Positions 25,626-36,700 of a stretch of DNA of 64,000 nucleotides are shown here, one piece after another. This stretch comes from Trichoplax sp. H2. Lineage: Eukaryota; Placozoa; Uniplacotomia; Trichoplacea. Position 1 is the stretch's first letter; each line of letters opens with the position of its first letter. Location of the stretch: contig NOWV01000047.1 in NCBI GenBank assembly GCA_003344405.1, forward strand, positions 248,001-312,000, written 5' to 3'. The position numbers were made by a program, and so were the translations under genes. The notes under the pieces are model-generated. The model had not been told where the DNA came from and made no database searches. It worked only from the letters and a program-made list of their open reading frames with translations.

Positions 25626-27643
25626 TTAATCGGTTGGTCTTTTTTCAGCATATTTTCTCGTAAAATCTTCAGCGGACCTCATAAATTTCTTACGATCCTT
25701 GGAATATTCTTCAGCAATGTCGGTACGCAATGGATGCTCAGGTTCAGGATCATTAATAAGGGCTATTAAGGAGAAAATAACTATATCGAGAGGTAGATAA
25801 TAATAAAAATGATTAAAGCATGAATGGAAAGGAATCGCTTTAGCCCTACTTTGCAGAAAAATATCTCTAATACTGTTAATGTAGAACACCGATGATTGGG
25901 GGGAGGGCCTAATGATGCTCCTTACTTTGATCCGTTTTTGTAGCGGGCTTCCAATTTTCCGGAGAAACTATAGGTAAACACACTTGACCTTTTTCATCAA
26001 TGTTTGGGTGATAAATTCTAGTCTTGAAAGTAATCTAAAGACAGTCAATAAACACTCGTTACACGTTTATGAATTTATGATTTTAGATGGATAGGATGTC
26101 AGTTGTTTGTATCAGTAGTCCACAAAGAAATAAGCATGATCGATTTTATAAAGACAGGAATCCACAGCGACAATGCGATCTCCAATAGGCTACAGCCAAA
26201 GATCGGATGAATTTTTAGAAAACTGAACAAAATACCGAACTGACCTTAGGAGGTTTAAAAGGATATTCAGCTGGATAGGTAATTTCTATTTTAAAGGCTC
26301 CTTTATTATACGGGGCACTATTCTAGGATATATAAAAATATTTACATATAAGTGTGTACAGTTGTATGAAAGTGATCCATGATAGATCACATCTCTTCTA
26401 TTAGGCATTAGCAAAGCGGTTATGGTCAACATTTATTTTTTTTCAGGGTAATTTATTGGTAAGTTGTTATTGCAACAGGATGGTATTACCAACTTGTTTC
26501 GACTACGGATATAGGAATAGATTATTTTATTCCATACTCGCTAGTCATTTTATCTTACCGGAACGATTAGCCCTTGCCAGTTTAATATGTTGGTTTCATT
26601 CACTTTTATATCACGAAAGCCATTAATTTCATTTTTTTTCAATTCCGCCAATTCCTAAAGGTGCATACAATGAAAAAGAAGGTAGTCATTACTTATACCG
26701 TTGAAGTGATGAAGATTTTGCCAATGTGATCACCCACCACGACAGTAAGGTGTGTTGGATAAATTAATTAAGAATGAAGGCAGTCGTCTACAGAGTCGAC
26801 TATTGCATGGTTTGATGAGTTGGTAACCGGCTTGAGTTGGCTAACGTGAAGAAATGGCTTTTGACGAGAGACAACGTAGCGCATCTCTACTATCATGACC
26901 GCGATAGATATTCAATTATTCTCATCACTCGCTGAATATGACATGAAGCATAGGAAAAAGCATATGAACCACTTGTCTAGTCATGGTCAATGAAGCAGCT
27001 TGCAATTAAAAAAAAAAAAGGCAGACACCAAGGAGAATTCGAGCAAAAATTCGATTGGTTGATTTTGAGATACAGTAGGTGAAGAAGATTGGAAAGGTTC
27101 TACCGTCAGAGTAAACGTGCTAAGCGCTATGCATAGTCATTATCGCTAGCGTAGCGCTATACTGGACACTAGCATGGATTGGAGTGTAAGGTACTCAAAA
27201 GCATGACAACGCTTGTAGTTTGCCTCATGCTGCTGGATCGATCATTTTAGCCTACCGTAGCCCTTCCAATGGTTCATCCTATAATATGAATGGATAGGCT
27301 AGCGGTGAAGATGGACGATTACTGCCATGATTAGTGACTTTTTGGATACAACATAAGAAAGTTCTTGGTCGTGGTGAACAATACTGTAGAATTATCCACG
27401 TCAAAATAGAAATCTACCCCACTGGATTTGTAGGGTAGAAAGTTCCTTTTGACGCTTATCTATCTTCCTTTATGTAATGTACGCTTCAAGCCATGGATTC
27501 AATGTAGCCCCTAAACTACTTTGATCAATCCATGAACAAGGCCATCACTGATACCTTGAATCCATTGATTAGCATTGAAACTGCGATCATGATTGAAAAC
27601 TAGGACGAAATCTTACCTTAGTTAAACGACGAGTAGCGGCCAT
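25626..27643 (-). CDS. UBE2L3: E2 ubiquitin-conjugating enzyme, UBE2L3 (UbcH7) type, five exons
   Basis: The gene encodes a cytosolic E2 that accepts ubiquitin from E1 on a cysteine and passes it to HECT and RBR E3 ligases. Exons on the minus strand are 27617-27643, 26559-26654, 26245-26322, 25926-26034 and 25626-25780. They sum to 465 bases, exactly 154 codons plus stop, the length of human UbcH7. Visible landmarks are the start [28 protein letters not shown] (E2 fold), [15 protein letters not shown] with the catalytic Cys in the usual HPN-x-x-CLP context, [11 protein letters not shown], and the C-terminal [10 protein letters not shown] and YAEKRPTD. The UbcH7-type tail separates it from UBE2D-type E2s. 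The start codon lies beside GTAC repeats at 27650 and beyond. Confidence 0.97.
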
Positions 27644-27889
27644 CTTCTTTGTACAGTAAGGTACTTACGTATGCACTGGTGTAGTTGAAGCAGTACAGCG
27701 TTTCATTCGACTCTAGCGTTGATACCGCCCTATGTGCTTGTCCACTTGGGTATACTGTGTTGTTGTCGGGTCAGCCACTACGTCACACGGTCTAGTCCCC
27801 AAATTAATTTTTCACTTTTCCTGTAACGTCAACTTTGAACGAACGATCTAAACGCTACATTGGCCCACTCAGCGATTGGCTTTTTTCTA

Positions 27890-28260
27890 CAGTACTGCCC
27901 ACTGTACACTGTACACTGGACACTGGACTGGAGGGTACAGTACAGTACAGCATGCGTCAACTGTACAGTACAGTACAGTACAGTACTGTACACTGGATAC
28001 TGGATAGTACAGTACTATAGGCTACAGTCTACGGTACAACTTGCGTCGACTGTACTGTGCACTGTACACTGTACTCGATGACCTGTACAGTACACTGTAC
28101 AGTACTGTACAGTACAGTATACTGTAGAGATGGTATACAGTACAGTACTGTACTGTACTGTACACTGGACACGGGACTACACTGGACTGGATAGCACAGT
28201 ACTGTAGGGTACAGTGTACAGTACAACATGCGTCAACTGTACTGTACACTGTACACTGTA
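27890..28260. repeat. Dense GTAC satellite in copy A
   Basis: There are near-continuous runs such as CTGTACAGTACAGTACAGTA, with interspersed ACTGGACACTGGACTGG words. They lie directly upstream of the UBE2L3-type start codon at 27643. The matching stretch in copy B is 30645-30925 and is shorter. Open frames here, on both strands, are artefacts of the palindromic unit. Confidence 0.75.
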
Positions 28261-28473
28261 CTCCAGGACCTATCGAGAATTCGAGATGGTTTAGCTCGTG
28301 ATTACTTTGCAAGTTCGCATGCTTGTTTACCAACTGAAAGTAGACTATTGCAGACTGTGCTGGTACAATATGACTATTTACCTTCGCATTCTTCAATGGT
28401 TGTACTGAAAGGCGAGAAAGAGGGATAGACAAAGACAACTGTTCACCCTAACCTTATACTATCCATACTGTAC

Positions 28474-28656
28474 ATGACGGGATGGACGATTTTACTGGTC
28501 ATCTCAACTCAACTGAATGTCTGAAATGATACTGTACACTGAGTGTACAGTGCGCAATGGTCATCCAGCTGCTTGGTTGATTTTCAGCAACGTGGTGTAC
28601 GCTTTCAGTGCTAACGTATAGTAGAATGGCCAGAAAAATGATAGGCCCGTCGTCAT
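28474..28656. mobile_element. 183-bp MITE-like element with 30-36-bp inverted termini (copy A)
   Basis: The left end ATGACGGGATGGACGATTTT, continuing ACTGGTCATCTCAACT, is matched in reverse complement by the right end, which contains AGTAGAATGGCCAGAAAAAT followed by GATAGGCCCGTCGTCAT. The arms are imperfect. The core includes a short GTAC palindrome and no reading frame. Related left termini (TTTTACTGGTCATTTCAAG) and a right terminus (GAAATGACCAGGAAAAG) occur around 44865 and 45620, so this is a dispersed family. Confidence 0.5.
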
Positions 28657-28680
28657 TTTGCAGTCAGTCACCACAGTACA

Positions 28681-29260
28681 GATCTGTAGCATAGGCGTAA
28701 CATATTTTCACATACCGCTCATGGCTGGTTCAGGATAGGACAGAGTGACGGAAAGGGACATCAAATCAGATCAAAACGCACGTTCAACTGTACCACTGTA
28801 CTGGACACTGTGTACAGATCTGTAGCATAGGCGTAACATATTTTCACATTCCGCTCATGGCTGGTTCAGGATAGGACAGAGTGACGGAAAGGGACATCAA
28901 ATCAGATCAAAACGCACGTTCAACTGTACCACTGTACAGTACTGTACTGTACTGTAATGTACTGTACACTGTGTACAGATCTGTAGCATACAGTACTGTA
29001 GGTGTAACATATTTTCACATTCCGCCCTTGGCTGGTTCAGGATAGGACAGAGTGACGGAAAGGACATCAAATCAGACCAAAACGCACGTTCAACTGTACC
29101 ACTGTACTGTACTGTACAGTACTGTACTGTACTGTACACTGTATACAGATCTGTAGCATAGGCGTAACATATTTTCACATTCCGCCCTTGGCTGGTTCAG
29201 GATAGGACAGAGTGACGGAAAGGACATCAAATCAGATCAAAACGCACGTTCAAGTTCAGA
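28681..29260. repeat. Tandem array, four units of 137-169 bp (copy A)
   Basis: Units begin at GATCTGTAGCATA at 28681, 28818, 28979 and 29148. Each contains ACATATTTTCACAT, GGCTGGTTCAGGATAGGACA, GAGTGACGGAAAGG and CAAAACGCACGTTCAACTGT, and ends in a variable amount of GTAC satellite that sets the unit length. The repeats are far too long and internally uniform to be a CRISPR array. Confidence 0.85.
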
Positions 29261-29541
29261 AGAAGTTCAGAAGCTACAAATTGCGCTGACCGAGAACGGG
29301 CTAGTGATCACGCTGACAATGGCAGGCGGTAGCAAAAGTGCACAGCAAAAGTTGGCGTACTCAAGTCGACGATACGATTTAGGCGTAGAAATAACTAACA
29401 AAAATAGTCAGTCTTCCCTATTTCCACTACAGTGAACGCCTAGTTGACGTATTCTCCCTCTTTCTTGATTATTAGACCTCTTCTTCAAGTTCAATTCTTG
29501 CTTTAGAAGGCAGCAAATGGGGGTTCTACTCAATGGATGGT

Positions 29542-29601
29542 CAGGGACTACTCAACCATTTTTCCCCTCTAAAGACGAGAAAAATGGTTGAGTAGTCCCT
29601 G
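29542..29601. repeat. 60-bp near-perfect hairpin with CAGGGACT ends (copy A)
   Basis: The arm CAGGGACTACTCAACCATTT with TTC is followed after about 14 bases by its reverse complement, ending GGTTGAGTAGTCCCTG. The arms are about 23 bases and perfectly paired. The element shares termini and length with 16813-16870 and is repeated at 32314-32373. It could fold as a stable hairpin if transcribed. Confidence 0.65.
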
Positions 29602-30236
29602 GTATGGTAGTCCAGTGAACGATGCTTTGTATTCGAAATTTTAAAGATGATCAAAGAACTCAATATTGCAGTAAAAATTTAAAATGATTCTTCATAAAAC
29701 ATCAAGTGCCCACTTTTCAAGGTTGTCAATTTCACCAAGGTATCCATGACAGCCAATACATACTAAGGCATAGACTGATTACAGGCCGGTGAGCAGCAGC
29801 CGGCAATAACATAACATAAATTAAACCCATTCTGTACAGTAATTCCTCAAGCTAAAATGAAATGAATTTACTGTAGGATAATTTACAAACTATCACTATG
29901 TTGCCTTCTCCATTCAGCAGTGATTAAGAGAAATTTACAAACGCCAAATGATACTCAGTGACGATTAGTTGACCTTCATCAATTCATATACAGAAAATTA
30001 GATATCAACCTGGCATCATTGACCAATACAGTATTCTGAATTGGCTATCAACGCGAGGTATCGCTCACATGAACAAAATGAAAAATAAATAAATAAATAA
30101 AACTCTCCATCATTGGTTAGGAGTCAACCTATCATTGAATAGTCATTCTTTTACTGCTTAATACCTTACATTATCCACTTGTTAGGATTTGCATTATCTT
30201 AACGTGTTATTGGTTCTATTTCTATTTTTCTTTCAG

Positions 30237-30449
30237 ACGGAAATGCCATTGATGTTACAAACAAAAAAAATAGATACTCTTCCCAATCAGAAAATTAACC
30301 TAACCTGCATTATCAAAAATATTTATAGCAATGTAGGCCATTACACTCTGTACAAGTGGTACATTTATAATGACTTCGCTCAAAATAAGCAACGTCAAGA
30401 ATTTGTTATTGATAAATTGCAAAAAGTGCATCTCGATTTTTATATACTG
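30237..30449 (+). CDS. Ig-like domain exon, partial (copy A, cut by the gap)
   Basis: After a good acceptor (TCTTTCAG) a frame opens with TEMPLMLQTKK, then INLTCIIKN, YKWYIYND and FVIDKLQKVHLDFYI. The Cys, Trp and LxxDxY spacing is like an immunoglobulin domain, although the usual second cysteine position is not occupied in the visible part. The frame is open to the assembly gap at 30450. The same exon in copy B has lost its acceptor and frame. Together with a downstream FN3-like segment in copy B (33422-33706) it suggests an Ig/FN3 receptor gene. The family is not identified. Confidence 0.4.
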
Positions 30450-30469
30450 NNNNNNNNNNNNNNNNNNNN
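30450..30469. other. Assembly gap (20 N)
   Basis: Twenty N bases, probably a placeholder length. The sequence to its left ends copy A of the 2.7-kb duplicated block, and the sequence to its right begins copy B. Confidence 0.99.
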
Positions 30470-31132
30470 GCGTTGATACCGCCCTATGTGCTTGTCCACT
30501 TGGGTATACTGTGTTGTTGTCGGGTCAGCCACTACGTCACACGGTCTAGTCCCCAAATTAATTTTTCACTTTTCCTGTAACGTCAACTTTGAACGAACGA
30601 TCTAAACGCTACATTGGCCCACTCAGCCATTGGCTTTTTTCTACAGTACTGCCCACTGTACACTGTACACTGGACACTGGACTGGAGGGTACAGTACAGT
30701 ACACTGGACACTGGATAGTATTGTAGGCTACAATGTACAGTACAGTACAACTTGCGTCGACTGTACTGTACTGTACAGTACACTGTACTCGATGACCTGT
30801 ACAGTACTGTACAGTACTGTACTGTACACTAGACACGGGACTAGACTGGACTGGATGGTACTGTAGGGTACAGTGTACAGTACAACGTGCGTCAACTGTA
30901 CTGTATACTGTACACTGTACTCGATGACCTATCGAGAATTCGAGATGGTTTAGCTCGTGATTACTTTGCAAGTTCGCATGCTTGTTTACCAACTGAAAGT
31001 AGACTATTGCAGACTGTGCTGGTACAATATGACTATTTACCTTCGCATTCTTCAATGGTTGTACTGAAAGGCGAGAAAGAGGGATAGACAAAGACAACTG
31101 TTAACCCTAACCTTATACTATCCATACTGTAC

Positions 31133-31309
31133 ATGACGGGATGGACGATTTTACTGGTCATCTCAACTCAACTGAATGTCTGAAATGATACTGTACACTG
31201 AGTGTACAATGGTCATCCAGCTGCTTGGTTGATTTTCTGCAACGTGGTGTACGCTTTCAGTGCTAACGTATAGTAGAATGACCAGAAAAAATGATAGGCC
31301 CGTCGTCAT
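31133..31309. mobile_element. MITE-like element (copy B)
   Basis: This is the counterpart of 28474-28656, with the same inverted termini (CATGACGGGATGGACG at the left, CCGTCGTCAT at the right). It lacks part of the central GTAC palindrome. Both copies lie at the same place in the duplicated block, so they reflect the duplication and not separate insertions. Confidence 0.45.
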
Positions 31310-31339
31310 TTTGTAGTCAGTCAACTGTACCACTGTACA

Positions 31340-32040
31340 GATCTGTAGCATAGGCGTAACATATTTTCACATACCGCTCATGCCTGGTTCAGGATAGGAC
31401 AGAGTGACGGAAAGGGACATCAAATCAGATCAAAACGCACGTTCAACTGTACCACTGTACTGGACACTGTGTACAGATCTGTAGCATAGGCGTAACATAC
31501 TGTACAGTGTACATGTACTGTATTTTCACATTCCGCTCATGGCTGGTTCAGGATAGGACAGAGTGACGGAAAGGACATCAAATCAGATCAAAACGCACGT
31601 TCAACTGTACTGTACCAGTGTACTCTACAGATCTGTAGCATAGGCGTAACATATTTTCACATTCCGCCTATGGCTGGTTCAGGTTAGGACAGAGTGACGG
31701 AAAGGACATCAAATCAGATCAAAACGCACGTTCAACTGTACACCACTATACTTGCGTATAGGCAACTGTACAGTACTGTACCACTGTACTCTACAGATCT
31801 GTAGCATAGGCGTAACATATTTTCATATTCCGCCCTTGGCTGGTTCAGGATAGGACAGAGTGACGGAAAGGACATCAAATCAGACCAAAACGCACGTTCA
31901 ACTGTACCACTGTACTGTGTACACTGTGTACAGATCTGTAGCATAGGCGTAACATATTTTCACATTCCTCCCTTGGCTCGTTCAGGATAGGACAGAGTGA
32001 CGGAAGGACATCAAATCAGATCAAAACGCACGTTGAAAGT
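31340..32040. repeat. Tandem array, five units (copy B)
   Basis: Units begin with GATCTGTAGCATA at 31340, 31476, 31630, 31796 and 31933. They are the same family as 28681-29260 with one unit more. GTAC satellite has been gained inside one unit (near 31500: ACTGTACAGTGTACATGTACTG). Confidence 0.85.
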
Positions 32041-32248
32041 TCAGAAGCTACAAATTGCGCTGACCGAGAACGGCCTAGTGATCACGCCAACAATGGCAGG
32101 CGGTAGCAAAAGTGCACAGCAAAAGTTGGCGTACTCAAGTCGACGATACGATTTAGGCGTAGAAATAACTAACAAAAATAGTCAGTCTTCCTATTTCCAC
32201 TACAGCCAACGCCTAGTTAACGTATTCTCCCTCTTTCTTGATTATTAG
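32032..32248 (+). pseudogene. Short open coding-like segment in copy B, frameshifted in copy A
   Basis: A frame containing KLQIALTENGLVITPTMAGG, QQKLAYSSRRYDLGVEITNK and SSYFHYSQRLVNV runs to a stop at 32246-32248. In copy A (about 29268-29446) an extra C in TCTTCCCTATTTCC shifts the frame after VEITNKNSQSS. The amino-acid composition looks protein-like (alternating strands), but I recognise no family. It lies upstream of the Ig-like exon on the same strand and could be part of the same decayed gene. Confidence 0.3.
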
Positions 32249-32313
32249 ACCTCTTCTTCAAGTTCAATTCTTGTTTTAGAAGGCAGCAAATGGAGTTCAA
32301 CTCAATGAATGGT

Positions 32314-32373
32314 CAGGGACTACTCAACCATTTTTCCCCTCGAAAGACGAGAAAAATGGTTGAGTAGTCCCTG
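32314..32373. repeat. 60-bp hairpin with CAGGGACT ends (copy B)
   Basis: Counterpart of 29542-29601. The arms are identical and one base of the loop differs (CTCGAAAG against CTCTAAAG). Confidence 0.6.
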
Positions 32374-33014
32374 GTATGGTAGTCCAGTGAACGATGCTTT
32401 GTATTCGAAATTTTAAAGATGATCAAAGAACTCAATATTGCAGTAAAAATTAAAAATTATTCTTCATAAAACATCAAGTGCCCACTTTTCAAGGTTGTCA
32501 ATTTCACCAAGGTATCCATGACGGCCAATACATACTAAGGCATAGACTGATTACAGGCCTCTGGCTGCCGGTGAGCAGCAGCTGGCAATAACATAACATG
32601 AATTAAACCCATTCTGTACAGTAATTCCTCAAGCTAAAATGAAATGAATTTACTGTAGGATAATTTACAAACTATCACTATGTTGCCTTCTCTATTCAGC
32701 AGCGATCAAGAGAAATTTACAAACGCCAAATGATACTCAGTGACGATTAGTTGACCTTAATCAATTCAGATACAGAAAATTAGATATCAACCTGGCATCA
32801 TTGACCAATACAGTATACTGAATTGGCTATCAACGCGAGGTATCGCTCACATGAACAAAATGAAAAATAAATAAATAAAACTCTCCATCATTGGTTAGAA
32901 GTCAACCTATCATTGAATAGTCATTCTTTTAAGGCTTAATACCTTACATTATCCACTTGCTAGGATTTGCATTATCTTAACGTGTTATTGGTTCTATTTC
33001 TATTTTTCTTTCGG

Positions 33015-33253
33015 GCGGAAATGGCATTGATGTTACAAACAAAAAAATAGATACCCTTCCTAATCAGAAAATTAACCTAACCTGCATTATCAAAAATATT
33101 TATAGCAATGTAGGCCATTACACTCCGTACAAATGGTACATTTATAATGACTTCTCTCAAAATAAGCAAGGTCAAGAATTTGTTATTGATAGATTGCAAA
33201 AAGTGCATCTCGATTTTTATATACTGTATGCTGGACTCGTTACGATATACTAA
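33015..33253 (+). pseudogene. Ig-like exon, broken copy B
   Basis: This is the same exon as 30237-30449, but the acceptor CAG is changed to CGG and the A-run after ACAAAC has seven instead of eight A, giving an immediate TAG. Past that point the frame INLTCIIKN to LDFYILYAG is intact and ends at a TAA at 33251. A sequencing error in the A-run is possible, but the acceptor change is a separate difference. Confidence 0.45.
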
Positions 33254-33421
33254 GGAAAAATGCTTTCGTCTACTTATTCACAAGCAGTAAGCATATAGAT
33301 AATTACAATTTAGAAGAATGATTTGATGCTCGTGACATGGTTTCTAATTATTTTATACATCACAACCAAGTTTACCATCTAAACCAAGTATCTCTCGTAT
33401 CCTGTTTTCCAACACCAAACC

Positions 33422-33706
33422 GATATGGAAACAACAACCAAGTCTACCTTGAAGGACGTTATATCAATTAAATGGAATCCTGTGAAGAACTTGGGTGGAT
33501 CCAATGTTGATTATATTCTGCAATATTCCAATCGTACATAAACTGGTAGGTCCACATGTTTGTATTGCACTGCAGTTAACCGTGGAAAAAAATATCAACA
33601 TATCATAGAAATGGATCAACCAATCCGAAAAATTGATCTACGACTTATTGCTAGAAACCACACAGGAAGTGCCTATAGCGATTGGGAAGAATTTGCAAAT
33701 CTGTAA
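33422..33706 (+). pseudogene. Fibronectin type III-like segment with an in-frame stop
   Basis: The 95-codon frame starts DMETTTKSTLKDVISIKWNP, continues SNVDYILQYSNRT, meets a TAA at 33539-33541, and resumes in the same frame with KIDLRLIARNHTGSAYSDW to a final TAA. The order IxIxWxP, YxLxYS, and LRLIARNxxGxxxS is the strand pattern of an FN3 domain. The internal stop makes it a likely pseudogene, unless it is a sequence error or spliced around. It follows an Ig-like exon on the same strand. Antisense frames at 33638-34015 are shadows. Confidence 0.45.
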
Positions 33707-36700
33707 ATCCAACAGAATAGATTTAGATTTAAAGCATAGCGAGTAGCAGTAAAGGATTGCATCTGTTAGGATAGAGTAGGAATTTAACTCAGTAGTAATA
33801 ATAAATAGGATAAACCTAAAGAAAACTTTTGATAGTAACTGTAAAAGATATAGATATCTACGAATATAGCGTAGACACTTAAGTAGGAAGTTAACAGAAG
33901 TAAACCGGCAAAAAACCGTACTGCAAGAGACATCATTACATAAACTACCATAACTACAGTAAAGTGAATATCTCTGCGGCATACCGACACTTGTGATTGT
34001 AGATTTGTGTGCCATTTGATTCAGTATGAAGCTAACTGAAATAAGCTAGCGAAAATTGTGCTTAAGAGACTTCATTGCATAAAGTAACTAAAATAAAGTC
34101 ATTAGTAATGTTTTATTGCTTTAGAAGTCATAAATTTCGAAATAAATTCTATCTACTTTAATTTGTTGAGCTAATAGCTAAATGTAAATGCGTAACCATG
34201 AAGGGGAATCGCGGTGGAAACAGATAAAAATCCTCATGCTTCGATAGAATATCAAATACATGATTTACGATATTATATTAGGGGCGATCTCGGTTTGAAA
34301 GACCTCATTCCTCTAAAATATCTTACACTCGGTACAGCCATGAAATTTTCGGAAATTGATCAGTTTGCAATTCCCGCAGATTGGAATAAAGGATTTTTAA
34401 TATTTGGATTTGCTGTTTCCCCACAAGATTTACAAACTTTAAGCCGTAGTAGCTTGCTGAGCTGATGAAAATTTCAAATACTATATCTAAACGAATGCAA
34501 GGGGTACATTTATTATCGCTATTTTGGCTCTCGGTGATAATAGTAAGCATATACTCGTATAAACTGCAAATTTAACCGCTTTCATAATTGGACGACGTAG
34601 TTCTTTCTGGATAAAATTCTAATGAGGCTCATTAATGCATTCTCATTTACAGCGTAGTCGCCGCTATTTTATAAAAGAATGGTTACTGCTTAACATGCTG
34701 ATGACCAAATTTACTAAGCCAAAATTTAGCTCTGGTCACTCATAATTGCCATAGTAAAGCACTTAAAAGGTTAATCTTGATCAGAAAGTGCTAATTAATA
34801 GCCATAATTTTCCAACCACACTTAATTTCTTAACAGATTTTTGCAGCAGCCAGTACTGCTATAAACGAAACATCGTAAATTGTCAGTAACTAGATGGGAA
34901 TTAAATGAATAATTAAGTCTATGCATAAATACGACACCGTTAACTTGCACTCATTATATAATTGGTAAACAATAACATTGTCATTGGTTTTGCAGCAATT
35001 CAACAAGTTGTTATAGTTGATGTTGAAAATCGCTGTTAATGTTCATACTACAATTTTTTCTTATAATAGATAAGTAGAAAGAATTGATGAAATTTTGGTC
35101 GATTAATTTAAATACGGTTATGAATTAGCCGTTGCATATTAAATTTAAGCTACACAATTAATTTGAGTAGAGGCACGAACATTAGCTAAAGGCTACCTGA
35201 TGACAGTCAAATTGTAGTTAACATAGATTGCACAAGTACAATATTGGTACTCACGATATTAAACTCGATTGGGGCAAATTGCACGTACATCTGTAAATGA
35301 ATGAAATTTTGCTGCCTCGTTAAATTAAAGTAATATCCAATATCTATACGCGCACATTTGATGCATACGTTGCTATTATACGAGTAGTAAATATGAACAT
35401 ATTTCCGAAGTCCTATATCCAACTTACTATAGAGGATGCTTTACATATACGTATTTCAATTTCTAAAGTTATAATATCAAAAATTCAGAAATAGACATTT
35501 TTGCTAATTTATACCCGGTATATCTAGGATGCAAATGGCGCCATACAGTAAAATGGTAATGATTAGTGTATGAAATAACCATTTGCTACAATAAAGTCAC
35601 AAAGTGATTTATTATCGGTGTTTTATATAATTAAGGTTAATAAATATTTTATCCAATTTATGTTTGAATCATTTTAGTTTGCTGGAATAATATAATTATA
35701 CTTTAGTAGTATTATGAGTACATTGAATAAAGGTATGTATAGACTAATATAGACTAAACAGATTTGTTAATGAAAGGCTTTTTGCGTTGGGTTTCTCGAT
35801 TTACGTAACATGCGAAAATTAACGAACTAAAAGAAGGATAAGATGGGGATACTTATTTCAGCATCGAGGAAAAGAATTAACATTTGAGGAATAACATATT
35901 TCAAATGACTTAAAGTTCAGTCTTCAGATATATTTTAATAAACCAAATGGAAATTCTTTTTACCTCGTGTTTTCATAATATAATGGAGCTAGTTTTATAC
36001 TAGACAAGCACTATATAAAGTACTAAAGCTAACTTTCCAGAAACAGAATATATTTTAAAATAGTATGGATTAAAAAAATAGACAGCTGTACGATTAAGTC
36101 ATCATTTTAATTATGACAATAATGTTATTGATCTTATCTTATTACTCGGGGTAGATTTTGTTCCTACAATGCTCTGCTGTATTGAAACTGAATTACTTTT
36201 TTAATTTAAACTATTACTAGTAGCACTAATCATTTTAAATTATGGTTTTATTTATAATATGTTTATTTTCACAAATATTTCTCTTTTAATATTTCATTAT
36301 CATAGTTATAGATGCTGCCATTTTAATTTAATTATAGGCCGTATTCGGGCATCTTTAATTAATTGCAATAGGTTGTATCTATTCCTAACATAGAAGATAG
36401 ACCCGGTAATTAGATAAATGATACCTTTGTATTCAACAACTAATTTTACAAACAGGAAAACATGAATAAATTTTGTAATTCTTTATCCAACTATTTAGCT
36501 TTACAATTTTTCATCAACATCGTCTTGTAAATATTTTATTCTACTTTATTGTTTTGGTTATTTCCTAAATTATCTTCCGCTAGTTTTGTACTGATGGAGT
36601 GATTACAAATGTGATCATATTCGACGTTATTACAAGCATTTATGAGATTATCGATTCTTCTACAACTCAAAGCTTCAACGTAATAGAGATATTAATAAAA

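Larger units (their letters stand above)
27716..30449. repeat. Copy A of a 2.7-kb duplicated segment
   Basis: The segment starts GCGTTGATACCGCCCTATG and ends ATTTTTATATACTG at the N gap. The same sequence restarts immediately after the gap (copy B, 30470-33226) in the same order. From left to right it holds GTAC satellite, a unique block, a small inverted-repeat element, a four-unit tandem array, a 60-bp hairpin and an Ig-like exon. Copies differ by point changes, small indels and array copy number. Because the copies abut an assembly gap, this may be an unmerged contig overlap or haplotype pair. Confidence 0.85.
30470..33226. repeat. Copy B of the 2.7-kb duplicated segment
   Basis: The content is collinear with 27716-30449. 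It begins right after the N gap with GCGTTGATACCGCCC and runs to ATTTTTATATACTG, then continues into unique sequence. Differences from copy A include a shorter GTAC block, five instead of four tandem units, a one-base difference in an A-run (33041-33047) and loss of a splice acceptor at 33013-33014. Confidence 0.85.

Noticed and set aside
28681-29260. Regularly spaced repeats as a possible CRISPR array
   Set aside because: Units are 137-169 bp with internal identity and satellite linkers, in an intron-bearing animal genome. There is no short repeat/unique spacer pattern and no cas gene.
33638-34015. A 125-codon hydrophobic minus-strand frame
   Set aside because: It is antisense to the FN3-like segment and its 3' flank. 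The plus strand has the protein-family pattern.
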